The notes: a model not told the origin generated them from the sequence alone. 32,962 nucleotides of DNA from Rhodospirillales bacterium (GCA_947470575.1 CANITX010000012.1:1-32962); one strand, 5' to 3'; positions 25,352-32,962 are shown, counted from the stretch's first letter. Numbers and translations are program-made.

Positions 25352-26254
25352 TCAGAATGGCTTCGTGCCTTTTGTTTGCGTGCGATACATCAGCCGGCGC
25401 GAGTTCGGGTCGAAAGGATCGCGCCGGTGCATGACGCACCGATTGTCCCACATCAGCAGGTCGCCGACCTTCCAGTCGTGGCGGTAGGTGAATTTCTCCT
25501 GCGTCGCGTGCGCCCACAGGGCGTCGAGCAGATATTCGCTTTCCGGGATCGGCATGCCGACGACGGAGGCGTTGATTCGCCGCCCCAGGTAGAGCGCCTT
25601 GCGTCCGGTATCCGGATGGGTGCGGATAATCGGATGCTTGGTACCCGGCACCTTGGTGATGTCGGTGACGTTCTCGAAGCCTTTCGACGGCTTACCGTCG
25701 CTGCGGTGCGTCGCCGGGTGCAGAATTTGCCGGCCCTCGATCTGTTGTCTGAGGTCGGCGGGCAGGGTGTCGAGCGCCGCATACATATTTAGCACCCAGG
25801 TCGAGCCGCCGGCCGGCGGTACTTCGACGGCATGCAGAAGGCCAGCCGCCGGCGGCGTTTCCACCAGCGAGCTGTCGGTGTGCCAGACGGCCTCGCCCGA
25901 ACCCAGGCTGCCGATCGGCTTACCGTCGACGACGATGTTGGAGATGACCGAAAACATCGGCGGCTTGTCGTTGTCGATGGTCTTGTCGGCGCTCATCGTC
26001 ACATACAGCCGGGCGATCTCCGGTTCGCCGAAATAGCGCGTGAAGGCCAGGTGCTCGTCGTGGGTCATCGGCTGTTCGCGCACGATCAGCACCAGGTTTT
26101 CGTGCCAGGCGGCGCGCAAAGCTGCCGCGGTGGCGGGGTCCAGCGGCTTGCGGATGTCGATGCCGCGAACCTCGACGCCCAACGCCCGGCCGGTCGGCAC
26201 GAACTGTAAGGAGGACGTGGGTCTTGCGTTCGCAAGGGTTTGTGCGGTCTGCAT
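25352..26254 (-). CDS. TauD/TfdA-family dioxygenase 5 (divergent)
   Basis: A 300-residue enzyme of the same superfamily but clearly distant from copies 1-4. The triad is H125/D127 (WHTDSSL) and H276 (VMHRRDPFDP); R287 is the likely 2-oxoglutarate ligand. The spacing and the motif SSLVETPPAAGLLHAVEVPP resemble TfdA-like and alkylsulfatase/taurine dioxygenases. GGGAG lies nine bases before ATG 26254. Its transcript is ended by the strong terminator next to it, so it forms a separate unit, divergent from the DapA-like gene. The substrate is not known. Confidence 0.9.
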   Translation of the reverse strand: MQTAQTLANARPTSSLQFVPTGRALGVEVRGIDIRKPLDPATAAALRAAWHENLVLIVREQPMTHDEHLAFTRYFGEPEIARLYVTMSADKTIDNDKPPMFSVISNIVVDGKPIGSLGSGEAVWHTDSSLVETPPAAGLLHAVEVPPAGGSTWVLNMYAALDTLPADLRQQIEGRQILHPATHRSDGKPSKGFENVTDITKVPGTKHPIIRTHPDTGRKALYLGRRINASVVGMPIPESEYLLDALWAHATQEKFTYRHDWKVGDLLMWDNRCVMHRRDPFDPNSRRLMYRTQTKGTKPF

Positions 26255-26300
26255 GCGTCATTTCTCCCTGCTGGGGGCGCTGCCTTTTAGATTGTTGCCG

Positions 26301-26330
26301 AATATAAGACCCATTTTTGAAGGCTGTACA
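26301..26330 (-). promoter_or_regulatory. Candidate promoter of dioxygenase 5 with embedded operator motif
   Basis: On the leftward strand TGTACA (26330-26325), an 18-base spacer, then TATATT (26306-26301) resemble a -35/-10 pair. The spacer contains an 11-base motif that recurs inverted at 26433-26443. Confidence 0.4.
26309..26319. promoter_or_regulatory. Operator-like motif, copy 1 (ACCCATTTTTG)
   Basis: Exact inverse of the copy at 26433-26443. It sits in the spacer of the candidate dioxygenase 5 promoter, where a bound repressor would block it. A partial match, AAATGGG, is also present near 26411. Confidence 0.4.
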
Positions 26331-26432
26331 CTGTTTGCTGCATCTCCGGGTGCTCCGGCGCGGCGGCTGACGCCGGGCTCGATTCGCCGAGGGAAATGGT
26401 ATCCTTTAAGAAATGGGCCAAATACTCAGCGG

Positions 26433-26443
26433 CAAAAATGGGT
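26433..26443. promoter_or_regulatory. Operator-like motif, copy 2 (CAAAAATGGGT)
   Basis: Inverted copy of the 26309-26319 motif, 69 bases upstream of the DapA-like ATG. The two copies are 113 bases apart in the divergent gap, suiting a shared regulator. Confidence 0.4.
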
Positions 26444-26511
26444 GCGGTGGCCCTTCGCCCACGATGTCATCGCATTCAACATAACTGGCGATTAAGGGAG
26501 GAAGAGGGACC

Positions 26512-27456
26512 ATGCTCGATCGAAACCACTACTGCATGTCCGCGACGGCCTTTGGCTTGGATGGGCGGATCGATGAAGACGCGATGCGGAGGTTTTTTCT
26601 TCGCTCGCTCGACGCCCGGCTGGGCCTTTACATCGGCAGCGGCGGTAACGGCGAAGGCCATGCGCTCGAGCCCGATGAACTCGGACAAATCTACCGGATC
26701 GGCGTCGAGGTCAGCCGCGGGCGCTTTCCCGTCCACGCCAACCTGCCGGAACAGCACACCGCCAAGGCAACCATCGCGCAGGCCAAGATCGCGGTCGATG
26801 CCAAGATCGACGTCATTCACATGTACACGCTGGAAGGCCGGCACAACATGGTGCCGAACGACGCCGAGCTGATCGCCTATTACGACGACGTGCTCGAGGT
26901 CATCCAGCACCCGGTCTGCGTCTGCGTCAACAATGCCATGGGTTACGTGCCCAAGGCCCTGACTGTCGCCGAGATCTGTCGCCGTCACCAGCAGGTGGTC
27001 GCGGTTCGCCTGAGCCATCAGCCGGAACTTTACCTGTACGATATCCGCGAGAACGTCGGACGCGATCTGGCCTATTATTTCCAATTGGCCACCGGCGTCA
27101 TGCAGCCGCTGATGATCGGCGCGACGATCTTCTCGCAAGAGGCCAACATCCTGCCGAAGACCGTCCGTCAGCTCGTCGACCTCTATGCCGCCGGCAAGCA
27201 GGACCAGATGGCCGGGCCGTTCCTCGACATGATGCGTTTTCGCCGCTATGTCGGCAGATGGGCGCCGGCCGGGCCGCGTTGGATCAAGATGGCGATGCGG
27301 GTATTGAAGCTGCCGGGCGGTGAAGGCGGCGTACGCCGGCCCTATCTCCTGCCGCCGCAAGCCGAACTCGACAGTTTCCTTGACGGTCTGCTGCGCCTGC
27401 GCATTCCGGAAATCGACGAAATGGCGCGGGCTGCGGGGTTAACGATACCGGCCTGA
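26512..27456 (+). CDS. DapA-superfamily protein lacking the Schiff-base lysine
   Basis: A 314-residue protein with the dihydrodipicolinate synthase/N-acetylneuraminate lyase TIM-barrel pattern: GSGGNGEGHALEPDE at 42-56 matches the GSTGE phosphate/carboxylate loop. The catalytic positions are altered. Where family members have K in the segment IIGIKEA, this has Arg166 (VVAVRLSHQ), and where they have YN(V/N)P, it has CVNNAMG (138-144), so the catalytic Tyr is also missing. It therefore probably does not form a Schiff base. GGGAGG and a further AGAGGG precede ATG 26512. It is divergent from dioxygenase 5 and precedes the MFS gene. The function is open. Confidence 0.8.
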   Translation: MLDRNHYCMSATAFGLDGRIDEDAMRRFFLRSLDARLGLYIGSGGNGEGHALEPDELGQIYRIGVEVSRGRFPVHANLPEQHTAKATIAQAKIAVDAKIDVIHMYTLEGRHNMVPNDAELIAYYDDVLEVIQHPVCVCVNNAMGYVPKALTVAEICRRHQQVVAVRLSHQPELYLYDIRENVGRDLAYYFQLATGVMQPLMIGATIFSQEANILPKTVRQLVDLYAAGKQDQMAGPFLDMMRFRRYVGRWAPAGPRWIKMAMRVLKLPGGEGGVRRPYLLPPQAELDSFLDGLLRLRIPEIDEMARAAGLTIPA

Positions 27457-27499
27457 AAGGATTCACCCCGGCCCGGCTCGCGGGTAGGAAGGAGATCGG

Positions 27500-27547
27500 A
27501 TGCCGATCGTCAACGTGCGCTGCCGCCGGGTGGCGGCCCCGTGCTAG
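27500..27547 (+). CDS. Possible 15-residue leader peptide upstream of the MFS gene
   Basis: A complete small reading frame, MPIVNVRCRRVAAPC then TAG, preceded by AAGGAGATCGG, one of the best ribosome binding sites in the window. A GCCGCC/GGCGGC hairpin (27522-27537) overlaps its end. It stops 71 bases before the MFS start, a layout known for leader-peptide control. Its first residues recall 4-oxalocrotonate tautomerases (which start Pro-Ile), so a tautomerase relic is the alternative. There is no direct proof of translation. Confidence 0.35.
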   Translation: MPIVNVRCRRVAAPC

Positions 27548-27618
27548 ATTGATCCAAGCGTGGTAGGCGGGCATGTCTGCCCCCGCTGCTGCCATCCCCA
27601 TCAAAGGCCACATTGCGA

Positions 27619-28854
27619 ATGACTTCCGCCGCCGGTTTCGGACATATCCTTGCGGCCTTCGGTCAGCGCGACTACCGCGTTTTCATGACCGGGAACGTCT
27701 TCAACCACATGGGCATGTGGACGCTGCGCATGTCGGCCGGCTGGCTGGCCTGGGAGTTGAGCCAGTCGGCTACTTGGCTCGGTCTGGTCGGCTTTGCCGA
27801 CCTGGGGCCCATCCTGCTGGTCGGGCCGCTGTCCGGCGCGCTGGTCGACCGGGTCGACCGGCTAACGGTGCTCCGCTTGTCCCAGGTGGTGATCGCCGCG
27901 TTGACCCTGATGCTGTATGGGCTGATCCAGGCCGGGTTGATGACGGTCGAACTGCTGTTCGGATTGATGCTGGTGATCGGCTTCTTTCTGTCGATCAGCC
28001 AGCCGGCGCGCACGGCGCTGATCCCCGGTCTGGTGCCGCCCGATATCCTGCTCGCCGCCATTTCCATCAATGCCCTGATTTCCAACGGCGCCCGGTTGAT
28101 CGGTCCGACAATCGGCGGCTTCGTCATCGTCCAATGGGGCACCGGCTTCGCCTTTGCTTTCAGCGGTGGCCTCTTCGTTGTCTTCGCTGCGATCCTTTGG
28201 TTCGTTCGTACTCGGCCTCTCGATTACAAGCCGAAGCAGAAGCGCGGCATCGCCGCCGACGTGATCGAAGGCGTCGCCTACGCCAGTCGCCATCCCGGCA
28301 TCGGGCCGCTGATGGTGACCATGACCGTCACCGCCTTTGTCGGGCGTTCCTTTTCGACCCTGTTCCCCGCCTTTGCTGCGACGGTGTTCGACCGCGGTGC
28401 CGACGCCTTGGCCATGCTGACGGCGGTACTCGGCGCCGGCGCCTTGTTCGGCGGCATGTATCTGGCGCGCCGGCCCGCCATCGCCGGATTGACCCGCGTC
28501 TTCGTCTTCAACGTCGGGGTGCTCGGTTTTGGCCTGGTCGCTTTCGCCCTCAGCGACATCTATTGGCTGGCGCTTGTCGTCGTCGCCGCCATGGGGGCCT
28601 GCCTGCTGATCAACAGCACCTCGGCGCAGACCCTCATGCAGCATGCGGTGGAGGAAGATAAACGTGGCCGCATTTCCGGCCTCTACGGCTTCATCCAGCG
28701 CGGCGGCCAGTCGTTGGGCGCGCTATCGCTCGGTGTCATGGGCGACCTCATCGGCCTGCAAGGCACCGTCATCGCCTCCGGCGTGCTCTGCCTCGCCTTT
28801 TGGCTGTGGTCGCTGCCGCGCGCCAGGGCGATGGCGCGTGCCTTGGAACGCTAA
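27619..28854 (+). CDS. MFS exporter (EntS/MFS_3-like)
   Basis: A 411-residue inner-membrane protein with about twelve hydrophobic segments. N-terminal text includes RDYRVFMTGNVFNHMGMWTL, and the loop-2/3 signature resembles GALVDRVDRLTVLRLSQ, as in the enterobactin-exporter-like MFS_3 family. Two starts are possible: TTG 27613 or ATG 27619; the ATG is chosen, with AAAGG 11 bases upstream. It lies 162 bases after the DapA-like gene and after a small candidate leader frame. As an exporter it could release the product of the dioxygenase block, but the cargo is inferred only from position. Confidence 0.88.
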   Translation: MTSAAGFGHILAAFGQRDYRVFMTGNVFNHMGMWTLRMSAGWLAWELSQSATWLGLVGFADLGPILLVGPLSGALVDRVDRLTVLRLSQVVIAALTLMLYGLIQAGLMTVELLFGLMLVIGFFLSISQPARTALIPGLVPPDILLAAISINALISNGARLIGPTIGGFVIVQWGTGFAFAFSGGLFVVFAAILWFVRTRPLDYKPKQKRGIAADVIEGVAYASRHPGIGPLMVTMTVTAFVGRSFSTLFPAFAATVFDRGADALAMLTAVLGAGALFGGMYLARRPAIAGLTRVFVFNVGVLGFGLVAFALSDIYWLALVVVAAMGACLLINSTSAQTLMQHAVEEDKRGRISGLYGFIQRGGQSLGALSLGVMGDLIGLQGTVIASGVLCLAFWLWSLPRARAMARALER

Positions 28855-28965
28855 GGGCTTCCCTAGGGTCATAACCTAGATCGCGAAAATAAATCGCCAA
28901 GGCGCTGATTTTCTGATTCTATCGGTGGTTGTTACTGGGGGGTGACCTAAGTGTTTCAAGTGTCA

Positions 28966-29004
28966 TCGGCATCCGTGGACCGTAGGGTGCCGTTCCGATG
29001 CCGA
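28966..29004 (+). repeat. Leader inverted repeat before the 88-residue gene
   Basis: Arms TCGGCATC (28966-28973) and GATGCCGA (28997-29004) with a 23-base spacer lie just before the ribosome binding site AGGAG. A weak hairpin or operator; no T-run. Confidence 0.3.
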
Positions 29005-29017
29005 CAGGAGACCCGCC

Positions 29018-29284
29018 ATGATCGATCTGCCGGAAACCATTCTCGCCGCCCTCGACGCCCTGCGCTTCCGCCGGAAAGAGGCAAAACACGGCGGTGAGGC
29101 GAGCGACCGGGAGCCGAGCCTGTCGGACCTTCTGGACGATCCGATGACCCATCAGGTGATGGCCAGCGACCGCATCGACATCCGCGACCTCAGCCAACTG
29201 ATGACCCGCATCCGCGGCCAGTTGGCGACCCGCGCCCTGTCCGTCAGGATGGATGTGCGGAACGGACGCCCGCGGCGGCTATAG
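29018..29284 (+). CDS. Small protein of unknown function
   Basis: An 88-residue protein with AGGAG seven bases before ATG 29018. It is charged and has no membrane segment. The central text SLSDLLDDPMTHQVMASDRI recalls short alphaproteobacterial proteins of unknown role with an LLDDP(I)xxxLM pattern. The basic tail (RNGRPRRL) could bind nucleic acid, which is a guess. It stands alone between the MFS gene and tlyA. Confidence 0.6.
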   Translation: MIDLPETILAALDALRFRRKEAKHGGEASDREPSLSDLLDDPMTHQVMASDRIDIRDLSQLMTRIRGQLATRALSVRMDVRNGRPRRL

Positions 29285-29397
29285 CGATATTTTATTGGGG
29301 GCGGTCGTCGCTGCGTGGGGGCGAGTTTGAAACTCGCCCGGTTCATCGTTCGTGGTCGGCATGATACACCTGGAATCGAATCGCCGGGGCAGCCTCG

Positions 29398-30183
29398 ATG
29401 ACGTCCAATAAAACCCGCCTCGACCAGCTCCTCGTCGATCGCGGCTTGGCCGAAAGCCGGGCGCGGGCGCAGGCCCTGGTCATGGCCGGCGCGGTCTTTG
29501 CCGGCGAACGCCGGCTCGATAAGCCGGGGGCCCAGGTCGCCGCCGATCTGGCCGTCGAGGTGCGCGGCCGCGATCATCCATGGGTGTCGCGCGGCGGCGT
29601 GAAGCTGGCCGCCGGGCTCGCCGCTTTCGCTATCGATCCCGTTGGCAAGATCTGCCTCGACGTCGGCGCTTCGACCGGCGGCTTCACCGATGTGCTGCTA
29701 ACCCACGGCGCCAAGCGGGTCTACGCTGTCGATGTCGGCCATGGGCAACTCGCGTGGAAGCTGCGCGAAGACGCCCGCGTCGTCGTCCTGGAGCGCACCA
29801 ACGCCCGCCACCTGACGGCCGGTCAGGTGCCCGAGCCCATCGATCTCATCGTCTGCGACGCCAGCTTCATCGGCTTGGAAACCCTGTTGCCGGCGGCCCT
29901 GGCGCTGGCCGCTCCCGGTGCCGCGTTGATCGCGCTTATCAAGCCGCAGTTCGAGGTCGGCCGTGGCAGGGTGGGGAAGGGCGGCGTGGTGCGCGATCCC
30001 GCCCTGCATGCCGAGGTCTGCGACCGCATCCGCGCCTGGCTCGACGGGCTGCCCGGCTGGCGCGTGCTGGGCATCGCCGAAAGCCCGATCACGGGGCCCG
30101 AGGGCAACAAGGAATTCCTGATCGGCGCCCGCTATTCGGATGCGGCGATATCGGCAAACAGCGGATCGACAATGGCCACGTAA
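29398..30183 (+). CDS. tlyA: TlyA-family 16S/23S rRNA 2'-O-methyltransferase
   Basis: A 261-residue protein. An S4 RNA-binding domain (residues 3-60: TRLDQLLVDRGLAESRARAQ) is followed by an FtsJ/RrmJ-like SAM domain with DVGASTGGFTDVLL, and catalytic Lys/Asp/Lys/Glu candidates in RGGVKL, CDASFIG, LIKPQFE and GPEGNKEFL. It methylates ribosomal RNA; older records call it hemolysin. The last 17 codons lie antisense to the end of the convergent ybaK gene. In many alphaproteobacteria it directly follows dxs; here it is displaced. No strong ribosome binding site is seen before ATG 29398. Confidence 0.93.
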   Translation: MTSNKTRLDQLLVDRGLAESRARAQALVMAGAVFAGERRLDKPGAQVAADLAVEVRGRDHPWVSRGGVKLAAGLAAFAIDPVGKICLDVGASTGGFTDVLLTHGAKRVYAVDVGHGQLAWKLREDARVVVLERTNARHLTAGQVPEPIDLIVCDASFIGLETLLPAALALAAPGAALIALIKPQFEVGRGRVGKGGVVRDPALHAEVCDRIRAWLDGLPGWRVLGIAESPITGPEGNKEFLIGARYSDAAISANSGSTMAT

Positions 30184-30626
30184 TCGTCCCGCGCCATGAA
30201 GATCGAACGATCCAGCCTTCCGGCGTTGAACACCACCTCCGCATTGTTGCGGATGGCCGGATCGGCGAGCACCGCCAGGTCGGCGCGAAACGAGAAGGGC
30301 GGCACCGCGCCCATGACGCAGCCGGTCATCTCGGTGGCCAGTTCCGGCGGCGCGAAGCGGCCCTTCTGGGCGCCCAACGCCGCCAGCAGCCCTTTCATGT
30401 CGAGCGCCCGGTTGCCCGGCACCACCGCCAGCACCGTGCGCCGCCCGTGCCCGCCGCCGCGCACCGAAACCACCAGCGCCTTCAACGCCTGCGACGGATG
30501 GTTGCCGCGAATGCGGCTGATGTGTTCCGACCGCCCCTCGGCCGCGTGCTCGATCAGCCGGTAGGCGACACCGCGCCCGTCGAGCAACGACATCAGCTTT
30601 TCGTGGGTTGAGAGGGAGCCGGTCAC
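30132..30626 (-). CDS. YbaK/EbsC-family aminoacyl-tRNA deacylase
   Basis: A 164-residue single-domain editing protein of the YbaK/ProX family, which hydrolyses mischarged aminoacyl-tRNA in trans. Family landmarks: ALKALVVSVRGGG (the conserved lysine near the tRNA 3' end), VLAVVPGNRALDMKGLLAA, and MTGCVMGAVPPFSF. The start is uncertain. GTG 30626 is chosen; an ATG at 30695 would place codons inside a large repetitive hairpin, and MSLLDGRG at 30593 is another choice. It overlaps tlyA tail-to-tail by 52 bases. It is downstream of aroC with an intervening terminator-like repeat. Confidence 0.85.
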   Translation of the reverse strand: MTGSLSTHEKLMSLLDGRGVAYRLIEHAAEGRSEHISRIRGNHPSQALKALVVSVRGGGHGRRTVLAVVPGNRALDMKGLLAALGAQKGRFAPPELATEMTGCVMGAVPPFSFRADLAVLADPAIRNNAEVVFNAGRLDRSIFMARDDYVAIVDPLFADIAASE

Positions 30627-30633
30627 GGCAATG

Positions 30634-30746
30634 AAAAAATCCTCATCCTGAGGAGGTCGCGCTTGCGGCCGTCTCGAAGGATGGGCCAGCGCCAAGATGT
30701 TTGCCCATCCTTCGAGACGGCGCGATGCGCCTCCTCAGGATGAGGA
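30634..30746 (-). repeat. Large palindromic repeat element with T-run, between aroC and ybaK
   Basis: Arms 30640-30686 and 30703-30746 are near-perfect inverted copies (cores CCTCATCCTGAGGAGG and GCCGTCTCGAAGGATGGGC) around a 16-base spacer. This matches a palindromic element type I recall as common in alphaproteobacterial intergenic regions. On the leftward strand it is followed by six T (30639-30634), so it looks like an intrinsic terminator after aroC. It ends eight bases before the chosen ybaK start, so it also forms that gene's leader. Confidence 0.8.
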
Positions 30747-30748
30747 AT

Positions 30749-31822
30749 CTATATGCCGCACTGCGCCCGGTGGCGCAGCATGTGATCGGCCAGCACGCAG
30801 GCCATCATGGCTTCGCCGACCGGCACGGCGCGGATGCCGACGCAAGGGTCGTGGCGGCCCTTGGTCGAAACCTCGATCTCGTCGCCCAAGGCGTTGACCG
30901 ACCGGCGCGGCGTCAGGATCGAACTGGTGGGCTTGACGGCGAAGCGCACGACCACGTCCTGGCCGGTCGAAATGCCGCCGAGCACGCCGCCGGCATTGTT
31001 CGATTGGAATTCGATCTTGCCGTCCTTCATGCGCATCTCGTCGCCGTTCTCCTCGCCCGACAGCGCCGCGACAGCGAAGCCGGCGCCGATCTCGACGCCC
31101 TTCACTGCGTTGATGCCCATCATGGCGGCGGCCAGGTCGCTGTCGAGCTTGCCGTAGACCGGCGCACCCCAGCCGGCCGGCACGCCGTGGGCGACGATCT
31201 CGACGATGGCCCCCGTCGAGGACCCGGCCTTGCGCACGCCGTCAAGGAAGCTCTCCCAGACGCCGACCATCTCGGCATCCGGCGACCAGAACGGGTTTTG
31301 CCGCACCTGCTCCCAGTCCCAGCGCGCCCGGTCGATGGCGTGCGGCCCGACCTGGATCAGCGCGCCGCGCACGACGATGCCGCTACCCAGCACCCTGCGG
31401 GCAATGGCTCCGGCGGCGACCCGCATGGCGGTCTCCCGCGCGCTCGAACGGCCGCCGCCGCGATAGTCGCGGATACCGTACTTGGCCTGATAGGTGACGT
31501 CGGCGTGGCCGGGACGGAAGCTGTCCTTGATCGCCGTATAGTCCTTCGAGCGGGCGTCCTCGTTGTGGATGATCAGGCCGATGGAGGTGCCCGTCGTCAT
31601 CCCTTCGAAGACGCCGGAGACGATCTGCACTTGGTCGGGCTCGCGGCGCTGCGTCGTGTGGCGCGACTGGCCGGGGCGGCGCTTGTCGAGATCGACCTGG
31701 ATATCGGCTTCGGTCAGTGCGATGCGCGGCGGCACGCCGTCGACGACGCAGCCGATCATCGGCCCATGGCTCTCGCCGAAGGTGGTGACGCGAAATAGGT
31801 GGCCGAAGCTATTGAACGACAT
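30749..31822 (-). CDS. aroC: Chorismate synthase
   Basis: A 357-residue FMN-dependent enzyme converting 5-enolpyruvylshikimate 3-phosphate to chorismate, the last common step of aromatic amino acid synthesis. Family signatures are present at the N-terminus ([12 protein letters not shown]), in the middle ([20 protein letters not shown]), and at the C-terminus ([20 protein letters not shown]). Length and start ([17 protein letters not shown]) are normal for the family. It follows fabI by 25 bases, so the two form an operon, an order familiar in alphaproteobacteria. Confidence 0.97.
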   Translation of the reverse strand: MSFNSFGHLFRVTTFGESHGPMIGCVVDGVPPRIALTEADIQVDLDKRRPGQSRHTTQRREPDQVQIVSGVFEGMTTGTSIGLIIHNEDARSKDYTAIKDSFRPGHADVTYQAKYGIRDYRGGGRSSARETAMRVAAGAIARRVLGSGIVVRGALIQVGPHAIDRARWDWEQVRQNPFWSPDAEMVGVWESFLDGVRKAGSSTGAIVEIVAHGVPAGWGAPVYGKLDSDLAAAMMGINAVKGVEIGAGFAVAALSGEENGDEMRMKDGKIEFQSNNAGGVLGGISTGQDVVVRFAVKPTSSILTPRRSVNALGDEIEVSTKGRHDPCVGIRAVPVGEAMMACVLADHMLRHRAQCGI

Positions 31823-31847
31823 GGTCCGCTCTCGCCTCGCCCGAATC

Positions 31848-32681
31848 TCAATCCGCCGCCAGCTTGTTCTCGACGACCGAAATATCCGGCGCGTCGACGG
31901 CCTTCATGCCGACGATGTTGTAGCCGCAGTCGACGTGATGGGTCTCGCCGGTGACGCCGCCCGACAGGTCGGACAGCAGGTAAAGCCCGGCGTTGCCGAC
32001 GTCATCCAGCGACACGTTGCGCCTGAGCGGCGAATTGTATTCGTTCCACTTGAGGATGTAGCGGAAGTCGCCGATGCCCGAAGCCGCCAGGGTCTTCATC
32101 GGCCCCGCCGATATGGCATTGACGCGGATGCGGTCGCGCCCCAGGTCCTCGGCCATGTAGCGCACGCTGGCCTCCAGCGCCGCCTTGGCAACACCCATGA
32201 CGTTGTAATGCGGCATGACCCGCTCGGAACCGGCATAGGTCAGTGTCACCAGGCTGCCGCCGTCGGTCATCAGCGGCGCCGCCCGCCGGCAGACCTTGGT
32301 GAACGAGTAGCAGGAGATGTCCATGGTCTTGAGGAAGTTCTCGCGCGTCGTATCGACATAGCGGCCCTTCAACTGATCCTTGTCGGAATAGGCGATGGCG
32401 TGGACCAGGAAGTCGAGCCTGCCCCAGCGCTGCTCGATGGCGGCGAAGACCGCGTCGACGCTATCGACGTCGGTGACGTCGCAGGGCAGCACGATGTCGC
32501 TGCCGACCGACGCGGCTAGCGGCCGGACCCGCTTCTCCAACGCCTCGCCCTGGAAGGTGAAGGCCAGCTCGGCGCCGTGGGCCTGCACCGCTTGGGCGAT
32601 GCCCCAGGCGATGGAGCGGTTGTTGGCGACGCCCATGATCAGGCCCTTCTTGCCCTGCATCAGGGGTTTGGCGTCGGTCAT
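31848..32681 (-). CDS. fabI: Enoyl-[acyl-carrier-protein] reductase (NADH)
   Basis: A 277-residue short-chain dehydrogenase-type enzyme that completes each cycle of fatty acid elongation. The NAD site is [14 protein letters not shown]. The catalytic Tyr-x6-Lys pattern is in [12 protein letters not shown], and [16 protein letters not shown] follows, as in FabI rather than FabK, FabL or FabV. GAGG is six bases before ATG 32681. It is the promoter-proximal gene of fabI-aroC. The upstream region to the edge contains one tentative rightward start. FabI is the target of triclosan and diazaborines. Confidence 0.96.
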   Translation of the reverse strand: MTDAKPLMQGKKGLIMGVANNRSIAWGIAQAVQAHGAELAFTFQGEALEKRVRPLAASVGSDIVLPCDVTDVDSVDAVFAAIEQRWGRLDFLVHAIAYSDKDQLKGRYVDTTRENFLKTMDISCYSFTKVCRRAAPLMTDGGSLVTLTYAGSERVMPHYNVMGVAKAALEASVRYMAEDLGRDRIRVNAISAGPMKTLAASGIGDFRYILKWNEYNSPLRRNVSLDDVGNAGLYLLSDLSGGVTGETHHVDCGYNIVGMKAVDAPDISVVENKLAAD

Positions 32682-32893
32682 CGGCAGCCTCGATCCGGGG
32701 GCGGGAGGGGTTGTTCGGGGACGGCGCCAGGGCCCGGATCGGGCGCCTTCCCGCCGTTCCCAGGCGACGCGGCAACGGCCCCCTTGGCTTATAGGATGGG
32801 GCCGAGTCCGTCAATCGCGGGGGCCGATCGGGCAGGGGCGCGGGACGGCACGTCCGAAGACGCCGGGCGGGCACCGCCGATCCTGGGCCGCAG

Positions 32894-32962
32894 GTGACTG
32901 TCCGTATCGCGCTGTTGCCTGCTGCGCTGCTCTTCGCCACAGTGCGCCACCATGGCCGATAC
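32894..32962 (+). CDS. Possible start of a rightward gene (partial, uncertain)
   Basis: A frame from GTG 32894 stays open for 23 codons to the edge and begins MTVRIALLPAALLFATVR, signal-peptide-like. No clear ribosome binding site is seen and an ATG at 32952 is an alternative. Too short to assign. Confidence 0.2.
   Translation, partial: MTVRIALLPAALLFATVRHHGRY

Noticed and set aside
24345-25517. N-terminally extended version of dioxygenase 4
   Set aside because: The extension runs through the 42-bp terminator and out-of-frame dioxygenase 5 sequence; ATG 25211 has a good ribosome binding site.

Overview
The window reads as chromosomal DNA of a GC-rich alphaproteobacterium, most likely of the Rhodospirillales (Magnetospirillum/Telmatospirillum-like). 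This rests on the gene order HDAC-like, xseB, ispA, dxs; a DUF1849/EipB protein; a consensus CtrA box; a bigR-blh sulfide pair; and an AspRS of the probably non-discriminating type. No rRNA, tRNA, CRISPR array, transposase or phage gene was seen. All assignments come from reading the sequence and recalling protein families; no database search was run.

Left part (1-13822): the N-terminal membrane region of a sensor-like protein running off the left edge; divergent rnd and aspS; a SPOR-domain lipoprotein; a leftward pair of a GGDEF diguanylate cyclase and an unknown protein, with a CtrA box in the divergent promoter region; an EipB-like periplasmic protein; two unknown proteins around a long palindrome; the sulfide-responsive bigR-blh operon; and a MacAB/Lol-like ABC exporter operon (adaptor, FtsX permease, ATPase) with an FNR/FixK-type box upstream.

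Middle (13846-19483): an ArsR-type regulator divergent from a tiny DUF1127 protein, with a perfect 20-bp palindrome over the small gene's ribosome binding site; then tusA, an HDAC-like deacetylase, xseB, ispA and dxs.

Accessory block (19484-29397): in many alphaproteobacteria dxs is followed closely by tlyA. Here about 9.9 kb lies between them. Leftward, it carries four closely similar TauD/TfdA-type Fe(II)/2-oxoglutarate dioxygenases interleaved with a secreted peptide-type ABC substrate-binding protein that has no permease beside it, ending in a truncated enolase-superfamily C-terminus. A fifth, more distant TauD gene has its own strong terminator and is divergent from a DapA-superfamily protein that lacks the Schiff-base lysine. 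An MFS exporter (preceded by a 15-codon reading frame with a strong ribosome binding site) and a small unknown protein complete the block. The likely theme is uptake and oxidative processing, or synthesis and export, of an unidentified small molecule. This is the best candidate for an undescribed system here.

Right part (29398-32962): tlyA, overlapping at its 3' end the convergent ybaK; then the leftward fabI-aroC pair, separated from ybaK by a large alphaproteobacterial-type inverted repeat ending in a T-run.
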